A stretch of DNA of 5,173 bases, taken from Eudoraea sp. GTDB lineage: Bacteria; Bacteroidota; Bacteroidia; Flavobacteriales; Flavobacteriaceae. The number at the start of each line of letters is the position of its first letter. Position 1 is the stretch's first letter. Both the position numbers and the translations under genes were made by a program. A model generated the notes under the pieces. The model did not search any database. It was not told the origin of the DNA and saw only the letters and a program-made list of their open reading frames with translations. The DNA lies in assembly GCA_013042125.1 (NCBI GenBank), contig JABDQS010000003.1:1-5173 (forward strand), given 5' to 3'. Shown here in pieces: positions 1 to 5,173 of this stretch.

Positions 1-466
1 CACTGAAGGAATCCTGAAGAGAATTTACCACCGTTAGGCTCACCCCATCTATGGTGATCGAACCCTTCTCTATGGTCACATGCTCTTTGTTAGGGGCATA
101 GGCAAAAGTAAAATACCAGCTACCGTCCTTTTCTTCCACCCGGGTGCATGTTGCTGTTGTATCTACATGTCCCTGCACTATATGGCCATCTAGTCGTGAA
201 CCCAGGATCATGGCTCGCTCCAGGTTTACCAAAGCCCCAACTTCAAGGTCGTTCAAATTGGTCTTTAACAAGGTCTCTTCAACCGCGGTAACGGTGTATT
301 GATCATTGTTGATGTCCACAACCGTTAGGCATACCCCGTTGTGTGCCACACTTTGGTCTACCTTTAATTCGGGAGTTATTCCGGAGGAGATGCTTATGTG
401 CAAATTGCCTCCATCTTTTTTAAGGCGGGTAATTTTTCCAAGGGTTTCAATGATTCCTGTAAACAT
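1..466 (-). CDS. ribE: Riboflavin synthase (alpha chain), N-terminal 155 residues, cut by window edge
   Basis: This enzyme catalyses the last step of riboflavin synthesis, the dismutation of two 6,7-dimethyl-8-ribityllumazine molecules into riboflavin and a pyrimidinedione, in the cytoplasm. Reading the minus strand from 466, the protein opens with the family-typical MFTGII. The first lumazine-binding domain covers about residues 1-90 and contains AHNGVCLTV (41-49) and the VEETLLKTNL stretch (62-71). A GHIVQGHVDTTA segment follows at 94-105. The second domain repeats the signature as GSITIDGVSLTVV (135-147), the internal duplication that defines the family. The frame is open to the left edge, and since family members are near 200 residues, roughly 40-45 C-terminal residues lie outside. 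The start is fixed by the conserved MFTG; an overlapping ATG 4 bases upstream is out of frame and stops after 7 codons. It is transcribed divergently from pdxA. Some annotations call this gene ribC. Confidence 0.96.
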   Translation of the reverse strand, partial: MFTGIIETLGKITRLKKDGGNLHISISSGITPELKVDQSVAHNGVCLTVVDINNDQYTVTAVEETLLKTNLNDLEVGALVNLERAMILGSRLDGHIVQGHVDTTATCTRVEEKDGSWYFTFAYAPNKEHVTIEKGSITIDGVSLTVVNSLQDSFS

Positions 467-522
467 GCATCGGAAGTTTTAAGAAAAGCCATAATTTCGC
501 AATGAATACGCGCTTTATAGCT

Positions 523-530
523 TATTTTTG
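523..530 (+). promoter_or_regulatory. Candidate -7 box of a flavobacterial promoter for pdxA
   Basis: TATTTTTG matches the Bacteroidota -7 consensus TAnnTTTG at every defined position and lies in the divergent ribE/pdxA spacer, 111 bases before the preferred pdxA start. No TTG or TTTG sits 17-23 bases upstream (the nearest resemblance is TTTCG at 495-499), so only half of the promoter is supported. If real, transcription would begin near 537 and leave an untranslated leader of about 105 bases. Confidence 0.35.
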
Positions 531-616
531 AACAATAAATCGCGTGGAAAGTGGCAGCGTAAAGAGCAAATTCCAGTCACTTTTACTACAATTAAAGACC
601 TTTCCACCCGGGAACG

Positions 617-624
617 CAAAGTTA
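617..624 (-). promoter_or_regulatory. Weak candidate -7 box for ribE
   Basis: On the minus strand these bases read TAACTTTG, an exact TAnnTTTG match facing ribE. It lies about 150 bases upstream of the ribE start and no correctly spaced TTG is seen behind it, so it could be a chance match in an A/T-rich spacer. It is the only full match to the box that I noticed facing ribE in this spacer. Confidence 0.2.
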
Positions 625-641
625 GTGCAAAGCACAGTTAT

Positions 642-1694
642 ATGAGGAATGAAAATTCAAAAATTAAAGTTGGGATCTCCGTTGGGGATCTGAACGGTAT
701 TGGTTGCGAGGTGATCTTAAAGACCTTTGAGGATGTGAGGATGATGGAGTTGTGTACCCCAGTTATTTTTGCCTCTGCCAGGACCATTTCTCAACAAAAG
801 AACGATCTTGGTATAGAGCTCACTTTTCACAGGGTTGATACTGCTTCCCGTGCCATAGAAGGAAAGATCAATGTGGTGAATGTCTGGAAAGAATCACCTA
901 ATATCGCCTATGGAAAAGCCACGGAAGAAGCCGGCGCCTATGCAATTCGCTCCTTAAAAGCAGCCGTTGAAGCTTTAAAGAAAGGTGAGGTGGATATTTT
1001 GGTGACTGCACCGATCAATAAGAAGAACATACAGGCAGAAGATTTTAATTTCCCGGGCCATACAGATTATCTGGCAAAAGAATTGGAAGGCGAAAGCCTG
1101 ATGTTCATGGTTACAGACACATTAAAGGTCGGGTTATTGACAGACCATGTTGCCGTAAAGGATGTGGCCCAGTCTATCACCAAGAAGTTGATCAAAAGCA
1201 AGGTTGGGATCATCGAAAAAAGTTTAAAGATGGATTTTGCGATCCGGAAACCAAAGATCGCCCTCCTGGGAATTAACCCGCATAGTGGCGATGACGGGGT
1301 AATTGGAAAGGAAGATGATGAGGTGCTCAAACCCACCATTAAGGAAATTTCAGATACTGGAAAGCTTATTTATGGCCCATATGCAGCCGATAGTTTTTTT
1401 GGTTCGGACAATTTTCGGCAGTTCGATGCCATTCTAGCGGCATATCATGACCAAGGTCTTATCCCTTTTAAAACATTGTCCTTTGGGAAAGGGGTAAATT
1501 ATACCGCGGGTTTATCCAGGGTTAGAACCTCTCCGGATCATGGAACGGCTTACGAAATAGCAGGGAAAGGTGAAGCAGATGCAGGCTCTTTCAAGGAAGC
1601 GGTCTTTACGGGAATAAGGATCTTCAGGAATAGGAAGGAATATGAAGAATTAACAAAGAACCCTCTTAGGAAACAGAAAGCAAGAGCCTCATAG
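642..1694 (+). CDS. pdxA: 4-hydroxythreonine-4-phosphate dehydrogenase PdxA
   Basis: PdxA oxidises 4-phosphohydroxy-L-threonine with NAD(P)+ in the DXP-dependent route to pyridoxal 5'-phosphate (vitamin B6). The product is condensed with 1-deoxyxylulose 5-phosphate by PdxJ. From the ATG at 642 the protein has 350 residues, near the family length. Visible motifs are the N-terminal GDLNGIG (residues 15-21), TAPINK (122-127), FPGHTD with substrate-binding His140, TDHVAV with His169, INPHSGDDG with His214, and AAYHDQG with His269. The spacings 169-214-269 (45 and 55) are the same as those of the metal-binding His166, His211 and His266 of the E. coli enzyme. The C-terminal RTSPDHGTAYEIAGKGEAD stretch (293-311) is also family-typical. 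The frame stays open upstream to a TTG at 528, but the extra 38 residues resemble nothing in the family and that TTG lies inside a promoter-like box, so 642 is preferred. Confidence 0.95.
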   Translation: MRNENSKIKVGISVGDLNGIGCEVILKTFEDVRMMELCTPVIFASARTISQQKNDLGIELTFHRVDTASRAIEGKINVVNVWKESPNIAYGKATEEAGAYAIRSLKAAVEALKKGEVDILVTAPINKKNIQAEDFNFPGHTDYLAKELEGESLMFMVTDTLKVGLLTDHVAVKDVAQSITKKLIKSKVGIIEKSLKMDFAIRKPKIALLGINPHSGDDGVIGKEDDEVLKPTIKEISDTGKLIYGPYAADSFFGSDNFRQFDAILAAYHDQGLIPFKTLSFGKGVNYTAGLSRVRTSPDHGTAYEIAGKGEADAGSFKEAVFTGIRIFRNRKEYEELTKNPLRKQKARAS

Positions 1695-1714
1695 TTAGTG
1701 CCTTTTGCCTATTC

Positions 1715-1731
1715 CTTCTCAAAAAGAGAAG
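1715..1731 (+). terminator. Small hairpin after pdxA, possible weak terminator
   Basis: CTTCTC (1715-1720) and GAGAAG (1726-1731) form a 6-bp perfect stem around an AAAAA loop, 21 bases past the pdxA stop. There is no T-tract after it, so it is not a canonical intrinsic terminator. It may slow or protect the 3' end of the pdxA message, or be incidental. Confidence 0.3.
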
Positions 1732-1752
1732 CTGAAATAATTAGGAAATTGG

Positions 1753-1782
1753 TTTGCAATTGATAAAAATAAATTATCTTTG
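1753..1782 (+). promoter_or_regulatory. Flavobacterial sigma-A promoter for the DUF177-rpmF unit
   Basis: TTTG at 1753-1756 (-33 element) is followed after 18 bases by TATCTTTG at 1775-1782, an exact match to the Bacteroidota -7 box TAnnTTTG. The predicted start of transcription is near 1789, giving a leader of under 20 bases before the ATG at 1806. This is the best-formed promoter in the window, and its position directly ahead of a ribosomal-protein unit fits strong growth-linked expression. Confidence 0.75.
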
Positions 1783-1805
1783 CACGCCTTAAACGATTGT
1801 AAAAG

Positions 1806-2339
1806 ATGACAATGCATAAGGAATTTAACATTCCTTTTTCAGGATTAAAGCTAGGTGCGCATTCGTTTGAGTATCAAATTAATAATAAGTTCTTTGAATC
1901 TTTTGAGTATCATGAGTTTAATGAAACTGACATTTTAGTACAGGTTCAATTAAACAAAATGACCACAGTGATGGAGTTAGGCATGAGTGCGGAAGGCACT
2001 GTAAATGTCGCTTGCGATCTCACAAACGAACCCTATGATCAGGCGGTAAAAGCGTCGCTAGACTTGGTGGTTAAGTTTGGAGAGGAGTACAATGATGAAG
2101 ACGATGAGGTATTGGTCATTCCGCACGCGGAACATCAGATCAATATTGCACAGTACATTTATGAAATGCTTGTGCTGGCAGTTCCAACGAAACGAATTCA
2201 CCCCGGGGTGGAAGATGGGACACTAAAATCTGAAGCATTGCGCAAACTGGAAGAATTGCAACCAAAAGAGACACAGAATAACGATAATAAGACGGATCCC
2301 AGATGGGATGCTTTAAAAGATTTACTAACGGATAAATAA
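1806..2339 (+). CDS. DUF177/YceD-family protein, large-subunit rRNA accumulation
   Basis: This 177-residue acidic, soluble protein belongs to the DUF177 (YceD) family, whose members are needed for normal 23S rRNA accumulation; the molecular mechanism is not settled. The assignment rests on three points. It has the flavobacterial opening [13 protein letters not shown] (residues 5-17). It has the core [10 protein letters not shown] (70-79), where Cys70 stands at the place of the family cysteine motif. Its C-terminal tail ends [11 protein letters not shown] (164-174), preceded by VPTKRIHPG (127-135). It also sits directly before rpmF, the family's classic neighbour, with only 8 bases between stop and start, so the two are surely cotranscribed. 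No signal peptide or membrane segment is seen. A second ATG two codons in (1812) is an equally plausible start, giving 175 residues. Confidence 0.9.
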   Translation: MTMHKEFNIPFSGLKLGAHSFEYQINNKFFESFEYHEFNETDILVQVQLNKMTTVMELGMSAEGTVNVACDLTNEPYDQAVKASLDLVVKFGEEYNDEDDEVLVIPHAEHQINIAQYIYEMLVLAVPTKRIHPGVEDGTLKSEALRKLEELQPKETQNNDNKTDPRWDALKDLLTDK

Positions 2340-2347
2340 GTTTCAAA

Positions 2348-2545
2348 ATGGCACATCCTAAAAGGAAGATTTCCAAAACCAGAAGAGACAAAAGAAGAAC
2401 GCACTATAAAGCAGTGGCACCAACCCTTGCCAAAGACCCAACTACTGGTGAGATGCACTTGTACCACAGAGCTCACTGGCACGAAGGAAAACTCTATTAC
2501 AGAGGCCAGGTTCTTATAGACAAGACCGAAGAAGCAACTGCGTAA
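2348..2545 (+). CDS. rpmF: 50S ribosomal protein L32 (bL32), cysteine-free form
   Basis: bL32 is a small basic protein of the large ribosomal subunit. The 65-residue product starts [20 protein letters not shown], the highly conserved rRNA-binding N-terminus of the family. It continues through [35 protein letters not shown], where the zinc-ribbon half of other L32 proteins lies. The protein contains no cysteine at all, so the usual four-Cys zinc site is missing. The YYRG segment (51-54) still aligns with the family end. It is the second gene of the DUF177-rpmF unit and is followed 20 bases later by an intrinsic terminator hairpin. Length is within the family range, so the missing cysteines reflect substitution and not truncation. 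Confidence 0.97.
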   Translation: MAHPKRKISKTRRDKRRTHYKAVAPTLAKDPTTGEMHLYHRAHWHEGKLYYRGQVLIDKTEEATA

Positions 2546-2565
2546 GTCTGAACAAGATCGATGAG

Positions 2566-2595
2566 ACTCCCATCATAACAGATGGGAGTTTTTTT
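2566..2595 (+). terminator. Intrinsic terminator after rpmF
   Basis: ACTCCCATC (2566-2574) and GATGGGAGT (2581-2589) pair as a perfect 9-bp stem with a 6-base loop ATAACA. The stem runs straight into seven consecutive T (2589-2595). This is a textbook Rho-independent terminator for the DUF177-rpmF transcript. It separates that transcript from fabH-accB-accC, apart from any read-through. Confidence 0.92.
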
Positions 2596-2629
2596 ATGGG
2601 GTATGCACAAAACCCTAAAAACCTTGAAA

Positions 2630-2663
2630 TTGGGCAGAAAGTCACAAAAAATCACTATTTTTC
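2630..2663 (+). promoter_or_regulatory. Candidate promoter for fabH-accB-accC
   Basis: A promoter is expected between the terminator and fabH. TTG at 2630-2632 followed after 23 bases by TATTTTTC (2656-2663) matches seven of eight positions of the -7 box (final C instead of G) at the upper limit of spacing. Transcription would start near 2670. The match is imperfect, and the box overlaps the phased TCAC repeats described separately. Confidence 0.3.
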
Positions 2664-2665
2664 AC
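2642..2665. repeat. Three TCAC repeats at exact 10-bp spacing upstream of fabH
   Basis: TCAC occurs at 2642-2645, 2652-2655 and 2662-2665, separated by A/T-only hexamers (AAAAAA and TATTTT plus the following T). The 10-bp period places all three copies on the same face of the helix. They lie 49-72 bases before the fabH start and overlap the candidate promoter, where an operator might be expected. That function is inference only. Confidence 0.4.
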
Positions 2666-2713
2666 AACTTTTGGAGCATTTTTTAAGGTTTCCGCCTATA
2701 AACCGATAATAGT

Positions 2714-3706
2714 ATGACCAAAATTTCAGCAGCAATTACAGCTGTAGGGGCCTATGTACCCGAATACAGGTTGACCAATAAAATTTTGGAGACCATGATG
2801 GATACGAATGATGAATGGATCACTACTCGTACCGGGATAAAAGAGAGGAGAATCCTTAAAGATAAGGATAAAGGCACCTCTTATTTGGCAATAAAGGCCG
2901 CTGAGGATCTTTTGAAGAAAGGCAATATAGATCCAAAAGAAATAGACCTTGTTCTGTTAGGAACAGCCACCCCCGATTTACCCGTTGCTTCAACCGCTGT
3001 TTACGTGGCTACTAAAATAGGTGCTGTAAATGCATTTGCATACGACATACAGGCTGCCTGTTGTAACTTCTTATATGGAATGTCTACCGCAGCTCGCTAT
3101 ATAGAATCCGGAAAATACAAGAAGGTACTTCTTATTGGAGCAGATAAAATGTCTTCCATTCTGGATTATACAGACAGGACCACCTGTATAATTTTTGGAG
3201 ATGGTGCCGGAGCGGTACTTTTTGAACCCAACAACGAAGGTCTTGGCATGCAGGATGAATATCTCCGATCTGATGGTACCGGTAGGGAGTTTCTCAAAAT
3301 AGAAGCGGGAGGATCCCTGTTACCGCCATCGGAAGAAACGGTAAAAAATAAACAGCATTACGTATACCAGGATGGTAAATCGGTATTTAAATTTGCCGTA
3401 ACCAATATGGCAGACGCAGCTGCCCTGATCATGGAAAGAAATGATCTCACCCATGATGATGTACAATGGCTTGTGCCACACCAGGCAAACAAACGAATCA
3501 TTGATGCAACTGCTAACAGAATGAAACTTGAGCCATCCAAAGTAATGATGAACATTCAGAAGTACGGAAATACAACATCTGCTACATTGCCACTGTTGTT
3601 AAGTGACTATGAGCAGCAATTGAAAAAAGGAGATAATCTGGTATTCGCAGCCTTCGGTGGCGGATTTACCTGGGGCTCCATTTATTTAAAATGGGCATAT
3701 AACTAA
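2714..3706 (+). CDS. fabH: Beta-ketoacyl-ACP synthase III (FabH)
   Basis: FabH starts type II fatty-acid synthesis by condensing an acyl-CoA primer with malonyl-ACP; in Bacteroidota branched primers are common. The 330-residue protein has the full thiolase-fold length. The catalytic triad is visible as Cys116 in DIQAACCNF (111-119), His256 in LVPHQANKR (253-261) and Asn286 in YGNTTSA (284-290). Other family marks are DEWITTRTGIKERR (33-46), GTATPDLP (83-90), FGDGAGAVLF (161-170) and the C-terminal AFGGGFTWGS (313-322). The residue after the catalytic cysteine is a second Cys, where many FabH proteins have Ala or Ser. It opens a same-strand cluster with accB (26 bases downstream) and accC, so the three are probably cotranscribed to couple malonyl-CoA supply and chain initiation. 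Confidence 0.96.
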   Translation: MTKISAAITAVGAYVPEYRLTNKILETMMDTNDEWITTRTGIKERRILKDKDKGTSYLAIKAAEDLLKKGNIDPKEIDLVLLGTATPDLPVASTAVYVATKIGAVNAFAYDIQAACCNFLYGMSTAARYIESGKYKKVLLIGADKMSSILDYTDRTTCIIFGDGAGAVLFEPNNEGLGMQDEYLRSDGTGREFLKIEAGGSLLPPSEETVKNKQHYVYQDGKSVFKFAVTNMADAAALIMERNDLTHDDVQWLVPHQANKRIIDATANRMKLEPSKVMMNIQKYGNTTSATLPLLLSDYEQQLKKGDNLVFAAFGGGFTWGSIYLKWAYN

Positions 3707-3732
3707 GCAAGAACTAATCAAAAAAGAATTCC

Positions 3733-4212
3733 ATGGATATTAAAGAGATTCAAAGCCTAATTAAGTTTGTGGCAAGATCAGGAGCCAGTGAAGTTAAACT
3801 GGAAACTGATGATATTAAGATCACCATTAGAACAGGAGCAGCTGATTCTGGAGGAGAGACCACATATATTCAGCAAATACCTACTCCTGTGGCACAAGCT
3901 GCACCTGCTCCGCCGCCGGCCGCGGCCACACCTGCAGAAACGACAACTTCAAAAAAAGAAGAAGATTCCAAATATGTCACCATCAAATCCCCGATCATCG
4001 GAACCTTCTACAGAAAACCATCGCCGGACAAACCTGCTTTTGTTGAAGTAGGCGACACCATTGGCGTAGGCGATGTTTTATGCGTTATTGAAGCCATGAA
4101 ACTATTTAATGATATTGAATCTGAAGTATCAGGTAAAATTGTAAAAGTATTGGTAGACGATTCTTCTCCGGTAGAGTTCGATCAGCCTTTATTCCTGGTA
4201 GACCCTTCCTAA
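3733..4212 (+). CDS. accB: Biotin carboxyl carrier protein of acetyl-CoA carboxylase
   Basis: AccB carries carboxybiotin between the biotin carboxylase (AccC) and the carboxyltransferase (AccA/AccD) to make malonyl-CoA. The 159-residue protein shows the standard three-part build. An N-terminal helical/strand segment runs from 1 to 35 (MDIKEIQSLIKFV...). A Pro/Ala-rich flexible linker covers about 50-72. The C-terminal biotinyl domain covers about 80-158. The domain contains the thumb segment SPIIGTFYRKPSPDKPAFVEVGD (86-108), a mark of AccB as opposed to other biotinyl domains, and EAMKLF with Lys123 as the biotinylated residue. Leucine follows the lysine where E. coli has Met. The start ATG at 3733 gives the normal N-terminus. 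It lies between fabH and accC. Confidence 0.96.
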   Translation: MDIKEIQSLIKFVARSGASEVKLETDDIKITIRTGAADSGGETTYIQQIPTPVAQAAPAPPPAAATPAETTTSKKEEDSKYVTIKSPIIGTFYRKPSPDKPAFVEVGDTIGVGDVLCVIEAMKLFNDIESEVSGKIVKVLVDDSSPVEFDQPLFLVDPS

Positions 4213-4293
4213 GCAGAAAATAACATTGCCAGAATCATGGATGCTCCAAAGCAGAGCAGACATAAATTCTCTGGCCACGAAACGTAGCTAATT
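4213..4293 (+). other. accB-accC spacer with a 16-codon ORF and possible fold
   Basis: The 81-base gap holds a short open frame at 4237-4287 (ATG to TAG) encoding MDAPKQSRHKFSGHET, ending 6 bases before the accC start. GCCAGA (4228-4233) can pair with TCTGGC (4270-4275), and inside it TGCTC (4242-4246) with GAGCA (4254-4258). No T-tract follows, so it is not an intrinsic terminator. Translation of the peptide and the fold are unproven. Confidence 0.25.
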
Positions 4294-5173
4294 ATGTTTA
4301 AAAAAATACTCATAGCGAATAGAGGTGAAATTGCCCTTAGAATTATTCGTACATGCAAGGAAATGAGCATCAAAACGGTAGCTGTGTACTCCAAAGCTGA
4401 TGAAGAAAGTCTTCATGTGCGCTTTGCTGATGAGGCTGTATGTATTGGACCTGCGCCCAGCAGTGAATCCTACCTGAAGATCCCGAACATCATTGCAGCA
4501 GCTGAGATCACCAATGCAGATGCTATTCATCCCGGTTATGGATTCTTATCCGAGAATTCCAAGTTTTCCAGAATTTGTGCAGAACACGACATTAAGTTCA
4601 TTGGTGCCACAGGAGAACAGATAGACAGGATGGGAGATAAGGCAACAGCCAAGGAAACCATGAAGAAAGCAGGTGTTCCTATTGTACCCGGTTCAGAAGG
4701 TCTGTTAAAGGACGTGGCAGATGCTAAAAAAACAGCCAAAAAAGTTGGCTATCCCGTTATGATAAAAGCCACTGCCGGAGGTGGAGGTAAAGGAATGCGT
4801 GCCGTTTGGAAGGAAGAGGATATGGAAGCTGCTTTTAACAGCGCCGTAAAAGAAGCGACCGCAGCTTTTGGCAACGGGGGGATGTACATGGAAAAGCTTA
4901 TTGAGGAACCAAGACATATTGAGATCCAGGTAGTAGGAGATCAATACGGCAAGGCATGCCATCTTTCTGAACGCGATTGTTCCATTCAGAGAAGACATCA
5001 GAAACTTACTGAAGAAACCCCTTCTCCTTTTATGACAGATAAGTTAAGGGAAGACATGGGAAAGGCTGCTATTAAAGCTGCTGAATATATTAAATATGAA
5101 GGCGCCGGTACTATAGAATTTCTGGTTGACAAACACAGAAAATTCTACTTCATGGAAATGAATACCCGTATTC
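4294..5173 (+). CDS. accC: Biotin carboxylase subunit of acetyl-CoA carboxylase, N-terminal 293 residues, cut by window edge
   Basis: AccC uses ATP and bicarbonate to carboxylate the biotin on AccB. The frame opens with [19 protein letters not shown], the typical start of the biotin carboxylase N-terminal domain, and remains open to the right edge. Family members are near 450 residues, so about 155 are outside. Motifs seen are [11 protein letters not shown] (79-89), MGDK with Lys116, Lys158 in [15 protein letters not shown] with the ATP-grasp glycine loop (161-167), RHIEIQV with His208, SIQRRHQK (230-237), and the metal- and catalysis-linked GTIEFL (Glu275) and MEMNTR (Glu288, Asn290, Arg292). 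These correspond to the E. coli active-site residues. A partial pyruvate or propionyl-CoA carboxylase would look similar here, but position directly after accB argues for acetyl-CoA carboxylase. Confidence 0.95.
   Translation, partial: MFKKILIANRGEIALRIIRTCKEMSIKTVAVYSKADEESLHVRFADEAVCIGPAPSSESYLKIPNIIAAAEITNADAIHPGYGFLSENSKFSRICAEHDIKFIGATGEQIDRMGDKATAKETMKKAGVPIVPGSEGLLKDVADAKKTAKKVGYPVMIKATAGGGGKGMRAVWKEEDMEAAFNSAVKEATAAFGNGGMYMEKLIEEPRHIEIQVVGDQYGKACHLSERDCSIQRRHQKLTEETPSPFMTDKLREDMGKAAIKAAEYIKYEGAGTIEFLVDKHRKFYFMEMNTRI

Noticed and set aside
447..470. An ATG 4 bases upstream of the ribE start opening a 7-codon minus-strand frame overlapping the gene
   Set aside because: It arises from the ATGCATG context, is only seven codons long and has no other support; the conserved MFTGII fixes the ribE start at 466.
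467..641. Possible riboswitch (FMN type) or small RNA in the divergent ribE/pdxA spacer
   Set aside because: I could not see the conserved multi-stem FMN riboswitch pattern or a clear hairpin in either direction.
1067..1339. 90-residue minus-strand open frame inside pdxA
   Set aside because: It lies wholly within a confidently identified gene on the other strand, has a composition typical of an antisense reading and resembles no known family.
2140..2482. Two overlapping minus-strand frames across DUF177 and rpmF
   Set aside because: Both are antisense to well-supported genes and cross the DUF177-rpmF junction; no recognisable domain.
3767..4051. 94-residue plus-strand frame inside accB in another phase
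   Set aside because: It is an out-of-phase reading of the accB linker, low in complexity and fully inside a well-supported gene.
4209..4998. Several minus-strand frames of 61-97 residues opposite accC, some hydrophobic
   Set aside because: All are antisense to the conserved biotin carboxylase sequence; hydrophobic appearance is expected from the complement of its codons.
1..5173. Defence system, mobile element, CRISPR array or novel gene cluster
   Set aside because: All long frames belong to core metabolism or the ribosome, with no direct-repeat arrays, transposase, integrase or attachment-site signals.

Overview
The window is a chromosomal housekeeping segment from a member of Bacteroidota, most likely family Flavobacteriaceae. 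Three things point there. Two sites match the flavobacterial TAnnTTTG -7 promoter box exactly, and one of them is paired with an upstream TTTG. Start codons are preceded by A/T-rich leaders rather than strong Shine-Dalgarno sequences. The proteins also read as the flavobacterial versions of their families, for example a cysteine-free L32, a PdxA beginning GISVGDLNGIG and an AccB biotin site reading EAMKLF. Base composition is moderate and fairly even, with no sign of recent transfer, insertion sequences, tRNA/rRNA genes or CRISPR arrays.

Layout. On the minus strand, the left edge holds the first 155 residues of riboflavin synthase (ribE), cut by the window end. Diverging from it on the plus strand is pdxA (vitamin B6 synthesis), whose start is best placed at 642. 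After a 111-bp gap with a clear flavobacterial promoter comes a two-gene unit: a DUF177/YceD-family protein (1806-2339) and, 8 bp later, rpmF for ribosomal protein L32 (2348-2545). A strong intrinsic terminator (2566-2595) closes it. A roughly 120-bp spacer holds a 10-bp-phased TCAC triplet. It is followed by a fatty-acid initiation cluster on the plus strand: fabH (2714-3706), accB (3733-4212) and accC (4294 to the right edge, cut after 293 residues).

How the genes work together. AccB (biotin carrier) and AccC (biotin carboxylase) are half of acetyl-CoA carboxylase, which makes malonyl-CoA. FabH condenses acyl-CoA with malonyl-ACP to start fatty-acid chains. DUF177 and L32 belong to large-subunit ribosome production, and many bacteria keep yceD-rpmF next to fatty-acid genes. 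Here the neighbourhood is kept but the terminator splits it into two transcription units. RibE and PdxA are cofactor-synthesis genes (flavin and pyridoxal phosphate).

I found no undescribed system. All six long genes have confident family assignments. The points worth a second look are modest: the phased repeat upstream of fabH, the zinc-free L32, a tiny ORF and possible fold between accB and accC, and start-site questions.
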